This document shows positions 1-6,019 of a stretch of DNA of 6,080 nt, piece by piece (positions within the stretch are counted from its first letter, which is position 1; each line of letters opens with the position of its first letter). The stretch spans positions 1-6,080 of the forward strand of contig DTXE01000099.1 of NCBI GenBank assembly GCA_012962595.1, read 5' to 3'. The notes under the pieces are model-generated. The model was not told the origin of the DNA. It searched no databases and was given only the letters and a program-made list of their open reading frames with translations. Source of the DNA: Syntrophaceae bacterium (GTDB taxonomy: Bacteria; Desulfobacterota; DTXE01). The translations under genes and the position numbers were made by a program.

Positions 1-1167
1 AAATTTCAGATTGAAGTTCCTCGAAGTCAAGCAAAGAGCTTCAAAAATGGAGTTAAAAGTTTTAATATTTCCTTTGAAGAGAGAAAAGGAAAACTTTGGG
101 TTGTTGGAGCTGAAACAGAATTTGGAGGAGAGAGATATTCTGCTAAGATGAATTATGGAGATATGTTTCTGCGTGGTGTTCAATTGATGCTGGATCAAAT
201 AAATGGGGATGGAGGAATTGAAGGAAGATCTGTGGAATTGCTGGTTTTTGATGATCCATGTAATGGAGCAGTGGATAATATTTTAAGGGAAATCACATCC
301 CACCATAAAATAACTATGGCCATCGGTCCTATGTGTAGTTCATCTGCCTTGGCCTTGGGACCAGTTTTTAAAAAGGCATCCCTTCCAGCCATAATGCCAA
401 CCGTGACTAACCCCTTTATAGTTCATGATGGATGGGTGTTTAGAAATATTTATAACGATGACTTTCAGGGTCAATATTTGGCATTCTACGCTAAAAAGGT
501 TCTCCATCTAAAAAGGGTGGCAGTTCTTTATGAGAATAGTACCTTTGGTATACGCATGAGGGATACCTTTACCAATGAGGCCAGAAAAGTGGGCTTGGAG
601 GTTGTTGCCATCACCTCCTATATAAAAGGATGCACCGACTTTGAACCACAGTTGAAAATCATAAGCAAGAAGGAACCTCAAGCCATCTTTTTGGCTGCCC
701 ACTATGAGGAAGGGGCAATCATTGCCCATCAAGCCCAAAGGATGCAATTGAGGGTAAATTTTCTGGCACCAGACACCTTGGCCCATCCTGGGCTTATAGA
801 GATGGGCGGGGATGCAGTGGAAGGATTCTTGATCTGCAAACCATTTTTGTTGGACCTGGAGAATGATAAGATCAAAAGGTTTCTGGATCAATTTGTAGAT
901 AAATTTCATGAAATGCCCAATTGGATTGCAGTTAATGCTTACGATGCAGCGGGAATAGCCATAGCAGCTATAAGAAAAGTGGGATCTAACAGGCAAGCCA
1001 TAAGAAGATATCTATCCCGGATGAATAGTCCAAAAAGGGCCTACCATGGAATTTCTGGGCCCATATACTTTGATAAGAATGGCAACTGCATTAAGCCAAT
1101 CTCCATAGCCACTATAAAAGGGGGCAGGTTTGTATCTGCCCCTAAACAACTTCCACAAAGTCCATAA
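1..1167 (+). CDS. Liv-type periplasmic amino-acid-binding protein (Peripla_BP_6), 5' partial
   Basis: The frame is open to the left edge, so the first ATG inside it (148) is not the true start; 388 codons are visible before TAA at 1165-1167. From about visible residue 32 (LWVVGAETEFGG) the protein follows the type-1 periplasmic-binding fold of LivJ-like proteins: first strand and ligand loop, a helix with RGVQLMLDQING (about 58-69), GRSVELLVFDD (75-85), then GPMCSSSALALGP (110-122) and MPTVTNPF (132-139). These last two match the LivJ loops (CSSST, SPAATNPE) that hold the alpha-amino and carboxylate groups of the ligand, so an amino-acid ligand is likely; which one is unknown. At least 31 charged, non-hydrophobic residues precede the fold, so there is an extra N-terminal region and any signal peptide lies outside the window. 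The stop overlaps the next start by one base. A sensory binding domain rather than a transport protein is possible. Family is clear; role is inferred. Confidence 0.88.
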   Translation, partial: KFQIEVPRSQAKSFKNGVKSFNISFEERKGKLWVVGAETEFGGERYSAKMNYGDMFLRGVQLMLDQINGDGGIEGRSVELLVFDDPCNGAVDNILREITSHHKITMAIGPMCSSSALALGPVFKKASLPAIMPTVTNPFIVHDGWVFRNIYNDDFQGQYLAFYAKKVLHLKRVAVLYENSTFGIRMRDTFTNEARKVGLEVVAITSYIKGCTDFEPQLKIISKKEPQAIFLAAHYEEGAIIAHQAQRMQLRVNFLAPDTLAHPGLIEMGGDAVEGFLICKPFLLDLENDKIKRFLDQFVDKFHEMPNWIAVNAYDAAGIAIAAIRKVGSNRQAIRRYLSRMNSPKRAYHGISGPIYFDKNGNCIKPISIATIKGGRFVSAPKQLPQSP

Positions 1168-2711
1168 TGAAAAAGGAGAGGTGGGCTACAAAAACAGGAC
1201 TTATACTGGCTTTGGCCGGCAATGCTGTAGGATTGGGTAATTTCCTGAGATTTCCTGTCCAGGTGGCAGGCAATGGAGGAGGGGCCTTCATGATTCCCTA
1301 TTTCATTGCCTTAATCCTGGTAGGAATCCCTTTGAAATGGGTAGAACTCAGTATCGGTCGTTTAGGGGGCAAACATGGCTATCATAATTGTGTAGGGATG
1401 TTTGGACTCATAGGAGGCAATCCCAGATTCAAATATATTGGGGTATTAGGCCTTTTTATACCATTTACTGTATGCGTTTACTATACCTACATAGTATCCT
1501 GGACATTAGGATATAGTGTATTTTCATTCCTTGGTAGCTATTTCGGTCTAGAGAGTAGAGAATGTATGGGAGCCTTTCTCAAAGGCTATCAGGGTGTGGA
1601 ATCCAATCAATATTTCTCCTCCCTCGCTTACAGCTATACCTTTTTTCTCATATGTTTGGGGCTAGTCATGTACGTACTTTATAAAGGGGTATCCAGAGGT
1701 ATTGAGAAGTTGGCAAAGGTGGCAGTCCCCTTGCTTATTCTCTTCGGTATAATCCTTATGATTAGAGTATTTTTGTTAGGAACCCCTGACCCTTCTCATC
1801 CTGAAAGGAATATAACCAATGGATTGGGATTTATATGGAATCCCGATTTCAGTGAGCTCTCTTCAGCATCCATCTGGCTTGCCGCAGCAGGACAGGTGTT
1901 CTTTACCCTGAGTGTGGGTTGGGGAACCATGCATAACTATGCCAGCTATATAAGGGAAAAAGATGATATTGCCTTGACTGGCTTAGCAAGTTCCTCCATA
2001 AATGAGTTTACCGAGGTGATAATAGGGGGAACCATAGCTATACCCGCTGCTGTAGCCTTTTTTGGCCTGATAGAAACCCAAAGCATCGCTAAGGGAGGGG
2101 CCTTTGACTTAGGCTTTCAATCGCTCCCTATAATATTTCAGAAGATACCCTTGGGAGAGATATTCGGTGGTATGTGGTTTCTGCTTCTATTTTTTGCAGG
2201 AATTACCTCTTCGGTTGCCATGGGACAGCCTGTTATGTCATTCCTTGAAGGGGAGATGGGACTTTCTAGGAAAAAGGCCACGGCCATTCTGGGTATAGCA
2301 CTACTTTTGGTGGCACAACCAGTTATTTTGTTTTTAGGAAATGGATTTCTAGATGAGTTGGATTTCTGGGTGGGAAGTTTTGCATTAGTGGTATTTGCCT
2401 TCCTGGAAACCATAATGTTTGGCTGGATATTTGGCATGAATCGGGGATGGAAGGAGATTATAAAAAATGCGGAAATAAAGGTTCCCCGAATCTTCTATTA
2501 TATATTAAAGTACATCACACCCTTATTTCTATTTGCCATTCTGGTACACTGGGCTATTACAGAAGTACCTTCAAAGCTAAGCATGATGGGAGTTGACCAA
2601 GGAAATATACCATATATTATAGCAGCCCGGATAATGATGGCTGGTATATTTCTTATATTTGTCCTTCTGGTGTGGAGAGGTGATAGAGAAAGAAGGGTTA
2701 GGAAGAAATGA
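1167..2711 (+). CDS. LeuT-like sodium-coupled amino-acid symporter (NSS/SNF family)
   Basis: This 514-residue inner-membrane protein is collinear with Aquifex LeuT (519 aa, from memory) and should take up an amino acid with sodium through 12 membrane helices. Helix 1 carries GNAVGLGNFLRFP (18-30). Sodium-site residues are kept: A20, N25, T247 and N279 for Na1; G18, V21, A344, T347 and S348 for Na2. The substrate-site Y106, F246 and S249 and the outer gate R28/D399 are also kept. E283 matches LeuT E290, the acid that replaces bound chloride, which predicts chloride-independent transport. Differences from LeuT are W252 for F259 and M352 for I359 in the side-chain pocket, and K3 and G362 at the inner gate pair R5/D369, so leucine should not be assumed as substrate. 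The ATG overlaps the preceding TAA (TAATG) and has no good Shine-Dalgarno, so translation is probably coupled; MKKERW aligns with the LeuT N-terminus and supports this start. The small ORF at 2708 is probably its partner. Confidence 0.95.
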   Translation: MKKERWATKTGLILALAGNAVGLGNFLRFPVQVAGNGGGAFMIPYFIALILVGIPLKWVELSIGRLGGKHGYHNCVGMFGLIGGNPRFKYIGVLGLFIPFTVCVYYTYIVSWTLGYSVFSFLGSYFGLESRECMGAFLKGYQGVESNQYFSSLAYSYTFFLICLGLVMYVLYKGVSRGIEKLAKVAVPLLILFGIILMIRVFLLGTPDPSHPERNITNGLGFIWNPDFSELSSASIWLAAAGQVFFTLSVGWGTMHNYASYIREKDDIALTGLASSSINEFTEVIIGGTIAIPAAVAFFGLIETQSIAKGGAFDLGFQSLPIIFQKIPLGEIFGGMWFLLLFFAGITSSVAMGQPVMSFLEGEMGLSRKKATAILGIALLLVAQPVILFLGNGFLDELDFWVGSFALVVFAFLETIMFGWIFGMNRGWKEIIKNAEIKVPRIFYYILKYITPLFLFAILVHWAITEVPSKLSMMGVDQGNIPYIIAARIMMAGIFLIFVLLVWRGDRERRVRKK

Positions 2712-2815
2712 ATGCCTTAGGATGGATATTTCTCATAGCATCATGGATGGGTATTTTATTGATAAATCTTTTTTGTATTCTAAAGCTGATGGGGGATAAG
2801 GAAGAAAAATCCTAA
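2708..2815 (+). CDS. MetS-like small subunit of the NSS transporter (35 aa)
   Basis: The ATG overlaps the symporter stop (ATGA). An AGGAAG Shine-Dalgarno-like stretch sits a few bases upstream within the symporter gene, and TAA is at 2813-2815. The product has one hydrophobic stretch (about residues 4-28: LGWIFLIASWMGILL onward, ending FCILKLM) with two tryptophans, followed by a charged tail (GDKEEKS). This is the size, topology and gene position of the MetS-type small subunits found directly after NSS symporters; in Corynebacterium glutamicum MetS is needed with MetP for methionine uptake. It is therefore probably a single-span inner-membrane partner of the upstream symporter. Assignment rests on position, length and topology, since a 35-residue peptide has little sequence to compare. 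The intact frame between two tightly packed genes argues against a chance ORF. Confidence 0.75.
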   Translation: MNALGWIFLIASWMGILLINLFCILKLMGDKEEKS

Positions 2816-2824
2816 AAGGGCTTC
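2816..2824 (+). promoter_or_regulatory. Ribosome binding site of the APC permease gene
   Basis: The nine bases between the small-subunit stop and the permease ATG hold AAGGG four bases before the start. No promoter fits here, so the permease should be read from the same transcript as the genes before it. Confidence 0.55.
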
Positions 2825-4279
2825 ATGGAACAGGGGCAAAGTACTCAATTAGCCAGACGCTTAGGTTTAATGGGATTAATAGCTACCGGCGTTTGTACGG
2901 TAATAGGAGGGGGTATTAATGTACTCACCGTGATGATCCAGAAGGAGGTGCCTGGTATCACGCATCAGGTGCCTATGGCCTTCCTCTTGGGGGCAATCCC
3001 TGCTATCTTTTGCGCTCTATCATTCGGGATACTTTCCTCCGCCATGCCTACGGCTGGTGGTACCTACATTTATATCTCCCGGGGATTTTCCCCTTTTTTG
3101 GGGTTTATATCCACCTTCTCACAATGGCTGGGCCTCACCACGGCAATTGGTGTCATTGCCTATGCCAAGATGTTCCTTTTAGTAGATGCCCTCCATCAAG
3201 TTAGGTCTGCCGCAAGTATAGAACACATCTTAAGAAGTGACTTATGTATGGTGGGAATTCCACTGATTATGGTTTGGCTCTCATGGTTGCTTAATGCCCT
3301 TGGAATAAAGGCCTATGAAAGGGTTATGATTACCTTTATGTTCTTGATGTTAAGCGGAGGGGCCATACTCATCTTCACCGGTCTCACCACCTCACATGAA
3401 GAATTCGCCCAAGCATTGCTTGTAAGGGAGGGTATCCGGTTAGAGGAGCAGGTGCTAGCCACGCCTTCAGCGGGGCTAACAGGTTTATTGAGGGCAGCTG
3501 CTGTGCTTTTCTTTGCCTATCTGGGTTTTGATGCAATTTCGCAGGCTGGTGACGAGAGCAAAAAGGCCTCCTTCAGCCTCCCTTTAGCCTTTATTTTCTC
3601 GGCAGGGATTATAATAGTATATTACACCCTTTTCTCACTGGCCGTTTATCATAGTATGCCCTGGCAGTATGTATTCTACAAAGCTGCCAGTGGAAAGATT
3701 ACTGCGCCAGGACTTATGGCCGTCCTGTGGCCTCCTCCTTTGGCCATCTTTGTTATCCTCATGGCTGCCGTGGCTTTGGCCAATGATATTCCTCCCTTGC
3801 AGATGGCTACCTCAAGGCTTCTTTATGCCTGGACTCTGGATAAGGTCTTCCCCCACTGGTTAGGCAAAGTAGGAAAGAGATTTATGGTGCCTCATAGGGC
3901 CATAACCCTTGGGTCTGTTGCGGCATCTATCATTATCATTGAATGCCATATACATGGTTTTTTTCTGGGGGTGGATTTGGCTACCATGGCCTTGCTTTTT
4001 ACCTATTTGCTAGTGGGAGTGACCGTTCTGACCCTCCCCTATAGGAATCCCCAGCTTTATAAGGCTGCCAATTTCCTAAAAAACCAAAAACTTCAAAAGG
4101 TCTCATCGTTAATGACCGTTATGTTCACATTTTCTATGTTGATTATCCTGATCCAGAAAGACCCTATCTGGCAAGGTAAAATCCTTCAATCTTCCTTTTT
4201 CCTCTGGATGCTTTCCTTGAGTTTGGGAGCATTCATCTTTTATTACTACTGGTCTAGGAGAAGTAAGGCCTTGGCCTAA
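2825..4279 (+). CDS. APC-family amino-acid permease
   Basis: This 484-residue protein is a secondary transporter of the amino acid-polyamine-organocation superfamily, with about 12 hydrophobic helices. Helix 1 has the broken-helix glycine motif IGGGI (27-31), where family members bind the backbone of the substrate. After helix 2 comes SAMPTAGGTYIYISRGFSP (72-90), the typical PxAGGxYxY stretch. Helix 6 has FFAYLGFDAISQAGDESKK (229-247), matching the family's FxxFxGFDA...EExKNP. DIPPLQMATSRLLYAWTLDKVFP (321-343) matches the helix 8/9 region (SRLLYAMARDGLLP in relatives), followed by VPHRAI. Helices 9-12 end near residue 476, with a basic tail (WSRRSKALA). Substrate cannot be read from the sequence. 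It starts 9 bases after the small subunit, so it is the fourth visible gene of the operon. It adds a second transporter unrelated in sequence to the NSS protein although both have the LeuT fold, which suggests related substrates or uptake/exchange of one pool (inference). Confidence 0.92.
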   Translation: MEQGQSTQLARRLGLMGLIATGVCTVIGGGINVLTVMIQKEVPGITHQVPMAFLLGAIPAIFCALSFGILSSAMPTAGGTYIYISRGFSPFLGFISTFSQWLGLTTAIGVIAYAKMFLLVDALHQVRSAASIEHILRSDLCMVGIPLIMVWLSWLLNALGIKAYERVMITFMFLMLSGGAILIFTGLTTSHEEFAQALLVREGIRLEEQVLATPSAGLTGLLRAAAVLFFAYLGFDAISQAGDESKKASFSLPLAFIFSAGIIIVYYTLFSLAVYHSMPWQYVFYKAASGKITAPGLMAVLWPPPLAIFVILMAAVALANDIPPLQMATSRLLYAWTLDKVFPHWLGKVGKRFMVPHRAITLGSVAASIIIIECHIHGFFLGVDLATMALLFTYLLVGVTVLTLPYRNPQLYKAANFLKNQKLQKVSSLMTVMFTFSMLIILIQKDPIWQGKILQSSFFLWMLSLSLGAFIFYYYWSRRSKALA

Positions 4280-4284
4280 AAAGA

Positions 4285-4315
4285 TTTAAGCCGTTCGTTA
4301 AACGAACGGCTTAAA
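4285..4315 (-). terminator. 15-bp perfect inverted repeat; intrinsic terminator for the minus-strand operon
   Basis: Arms 4285-4299 and 4301-4315 are exact reverse complements around a single central base; a practical hairpin has about 13 pairs and a TTAAA loop. Read on the minus strand, the stem is followed at once by TCTTTTTA (4284-4277), the usual shape of a Rho-independent terminator. Read on the plus strand it is followed by GGAGGG with no U-tract, so for the transport operon it is at best a 3'-end stabilising hairpin. If it serves the response-regulator transcript, that transcript has a 3' untranslated region of about 325 bases containing both 55-bp repeats. An operator for a dimeric regulator is a less likely reading. 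Confidence 0.6.
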
Positions 4316-4374
4316 GGAGGGAAGAGTGAATGAGTATGGCAAAGGATGGGGATTACTTTGCCTGGCCTATTTAG
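4313..4374 (+). other. Possible 14-codon ORF with a strong Shine-Dalgarno
   Basis: AAAGGAGG (4313-4320) lies 9 bases before ATG at 4330. The frame reads MSMAKDGDYFAWPI and stops at TAG 4372-4374. The Shine-Dalgarno begins inside the 3' arm of the preceding hairpin. I recognise no family, and the peptide has no membrane segment. It could be a short translated ORF, the relic start of a lost gene, or chance in a purine-rich stretch. The same frame continues for 20 codons past the stop without a recognisable protein. Confidence 0.2.
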
Positions 4375-4480
4375 GAAGCAAAAACCTTGCCAATCCATCA
4401 AAAATATTTAACGCTTGTAACTAGCGATTATGTTTAAAATTTTCTGAATCGGGTTTCTAGACGGAAAGAGATTTTGGAAA
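4375..4480. other. Non-coding stretch of the convergent region with no recognised feature
   Basis: I see no gene, sigma-54 (GG-N10-GC) or well-spaced sigma-70 promoter, or RNA gene here. A weak dyad CGCT/AGCG (4412-4415 and 4423-4426) is the only symmetry seen. The last 35 bases (4446-4480) match the 35-base spacer between the two downstream repeats at 19 of 35 positions by hand count without gaps. This could mean that a 90-bp unit was once duplicated as a whole, or simply reflect shared AT-richness. Confidence 0.4.
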
Positions 4481-4535
4481 AAAGTACAAATTTTTGTACC
4501 TCACCACAGTGAATATCTAAGGTCTAGCCATTAAG
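4481..4535. repeat. 55-bp direct repeat, copy 1
   Basis: This is identical over 55 bases to 4571-4625. It contains three small dyads in a row: GTACAAA/TTTGTAC (4484-4490 and 4493-4499), TCAC-CACA-GTGA (4501-4512), and an imperfect one around GGTCTAGCC (4521-4529). On the minus strand the first dyad of this copy runs into six T (4483-4478), giving a weak terminator-like shape that copy 2 lacks. Function unknown. Confidence 0.95.
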
Positions 4536-4570
4536 CTATGGGAATTTTTGAAGTCAAAAAATTTTTACAC

Positions 4571-4625
4571 AAAGTACAAATTTTTGTACCTCACCACAGT
4601 GAATATCTAAGGTCTAGCCATTAAG
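4571..4625. repeat. 55-bp direct repeat, copy 2
   Basis: This is a perfect copy of 4481-4535, offset by exactly 90 bases and separated from it by a 35-base AT-rich spacer (4536-4570). It ends 14 bases beyond the response-regulator stop codon, so it lies in the 3' untranslated region of that gene. The bases after it and after copy 1 share AATTTTTG (4543-4550 and 4631-4638) with a two-base shift, so the likeness may reach slightly past the exact repeat. Two copies of 55 bp are not a CRISPR array. Confidence 0.95.
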
Positions 4626-4639
4626 GAGGTAATTTTTGC

Positions 4640-6016
4640 TTAGGCCTTGGGTATACTCAGATTGTACTTGTTCATTTTGTACTGAAGTAGACTTTTGGTA
4701 ATTCCCAACAGGGCTGCAGCACGGGCTTGTACATAGTTGCTTTGAATCAGTGCCCGCTCGATCAACTTGGCTTCAATAGCCTCTAGAGATTGGGGAAGAT
4801 TGGTGGGTAAGGTTATAAGCTTGCCCCAGTCAGGTTCTATCTGGCCTGCTTCCCTGGGTTCTTCAGGCAGGTCGCTTATCTGAATTACATTCCCGCTACA
4901 TAAGATGACAGCCCTTTCAATGATGTGTTCTAGCTCCCTAACATTCCCCGGCCACTTGCGATTATAAATACTTCTCATGGCCTCCGGCGAGATAGTAATA
5001 TGGGACTTGCCCATTTCCTTGGAGAACTTATCAATAAAATGGGAAACTAGAAGGGGGATGTCATCTGGTCGGTCCCTCAAAGGAGGGATTTGGATATGTA
5101 CCACATTGAGCCGGTAGTAGAGATCTTTTCGAAAGTTTCCCTCCTGCACCTCCTTCTTCAGGTCTTTATTAGAAGCAGCAATAACCCGCACATCTACCTT
5201 TAGGGTTTTAGTTCCGCCCACTCTTTCAAACTCCATCTCCTGGAGAGTTCGAAGTAATTTTACCTGGAGCGAAGGGGATGTTTCTCCTACCTCATCCAGA
5301 AATAAACTTCCGCCATGGGCTATTTCAAATCTTCCCTTTTTTGTGGATATGGCACCGGTGAAGGAGCCTTTTTCGTGCCCAAATAGTTCACTCTCTAGTA
5401 AAGTTTCGGTCAAGGCTGCACAATTGATAGAAATGAAGGGCTTATCCCGCCTGGGGCTATTATAATGAATGGCCTTGGCAATAAGCTCTTTGCCGGTACC
5501 AGTCTCACCAGTAATAAGTACTGCGGCCTTGGTTGCAGCCACCTTCTCAATGAGCTCAAATATCTTCAACATAGGTTTGCTCTTCCCCACTATATTATCA
5601 AACCGGAAACGCCTCCTTAGGGCCTGATTAAGTTGCCTATTTTCCCTTAAAAGGTGATAGGCATCTATAGCCTTCCTTATGTTGAGTTTTAACTCCTCAT
5701 TTTGAAAAGGCTTAGTGATATAGTCATAGGCCCCCTTCTTCATAGCCTCAATGGCAGTATCTATGGTTCCATATGCGGTCATCATTATCACTGGAAGATC
5801 GGGGTTGCTTTCCTTTATATGTTCTAGAAGTTCTATCCCATTCATCTTGGGCATTTTAAGGTCTGTCACCACCAAATCAAGTTCTGCTTCCTTAAGAATC
5901 TGAAGTGCCTCCATACCACTCTCGGCAGTGATAACCTCATATCCCTCTTCAGATAATAGTGCATCTAGCACTAAGAGATAGTTTTTTTCATCATCCACTA
6001 CCAAAACAGTATCCAT
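4640..6016 (-). CDS. Sigma-54-dependent response regulator, NtrC family
   Basis: This 458-residue cytoplasmic activator has the three standard NtrC-type domains. Receiver (about 1-120): acidic pair D8/D9, phospho-acceptor D52 in TDLKMP, T80 and K102 (TKPF). AAA+ domain (about 141-370): Walker A GETGTGKE (170-177), sigma-54 contact loop GSFTGA (217-222; a common variant of GAFTGA), Walker B GGSLFLDEVGE (235-245), sensor-I region AASNKDL (280-286), FRKDLYYRLNV (295-305) with the arginine-finger region, and WPGNVREL (355-362). A Fis-type helix-turn-helix closes it (about 416-452: LIERAL, ARAAALLGITKSLLQYKM). When phosphorylated it should form a ring, hydrolyse ATP and open sigma-54 promoters. 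The ATG at 6016 is preceded 7 bases away by GAGG (6027-6024) and starts 3 bases after the kinase stop, so the two are co-transcribed and the kinase is its likely partner. The regulon is unknown; no sigma-54 promoter was found in the convergent region. It is full length with no missing key residue. Confidence 0.96.
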   Translation of the reverse strand: MDTVLVVDDEKNYLLVLDALLSEEGYEVITAESGMEALQILKEAELDLVVTDLKMPKMNGIELLEHIKESNPDLPVIMMTAYGTIDTAIEAMKKGAYDYITKPFQNEELKLNIRKAIDAYHLLRENRQLNQALRRRFRFDNIVGKSKPMLKIFELIEKVAATKAAVLITGETGTGKELIAKAIHYNSPRRDKPFISINCAALTETLLESELFGHEKGSFTGAISTKKGRFEIAHGGSLFLDEVGETSPSLQVKLLRTLQEMEFERVGGTKTLKVDVRVIAASNKDLKKEVQEGNFRKDLYYRLNVVHIQIPPLRDRPDDIPLLVSHFIDKFSKEMGKSHITISPEAMRSIYNRKWPGNVRELEHIIERAVILCSGNVIQISDLPEEPREAGQIEPDWGKLITLPTNLPQSLEAIEAKLIERALIQSNYVQARAAALLGITKSLLQYKMNKYNLSIPKA

Positions 6017-6019
6017 AGC

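Noticed and set aside
148..150. ATG at 148 as the start of the binding protein
   Set aside because: The same frame is open and family-like upstream (first beta strand at about 94-117), so this ATG is internal.
508..996. 162-codon minus-strand open frame
   Set aside because: It lies wholly antisense to the binding-protein gene, whose frame has clear family motifs; the antisense product has low-complexity, non-domain-like sequence.
2138..2437. 99-codon minus-strand open frame
   Set aside because: It is antisense to conserved helices 8-10 of the LeuT homologue and has no protein family features.
3010..3863. Two 64-codon plus-strand frames inside the permease gene
   Set aside because: Both are out-of-frame shadows within the well-supported APC permease, with no Shine-Dalgarno of their own.
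4338..4379. Sigma-54 promoter in the convergent region
   Set aside because: GG and GC pairs were checked (for example 4364/4378) but the spacing is 12 rather than 10 bases, and no gene follows.
4481..4625. CRISPR array
   Set aside because: There are only two repeat units; 55 bp is too long for a CRISPR repeat, and no cas gene is present.
4662..4732. Three further TTGTAC words near the repeats (4662, 4677, 4727) as extra copies of the repeat dyad
   Set aside because: They lie in the coding sequence of the regulator's DNA-binding domain, where they are explained by the codons used for Tyr-Lys, Tyr-Asn and Val-Gln; they have no matching arms.
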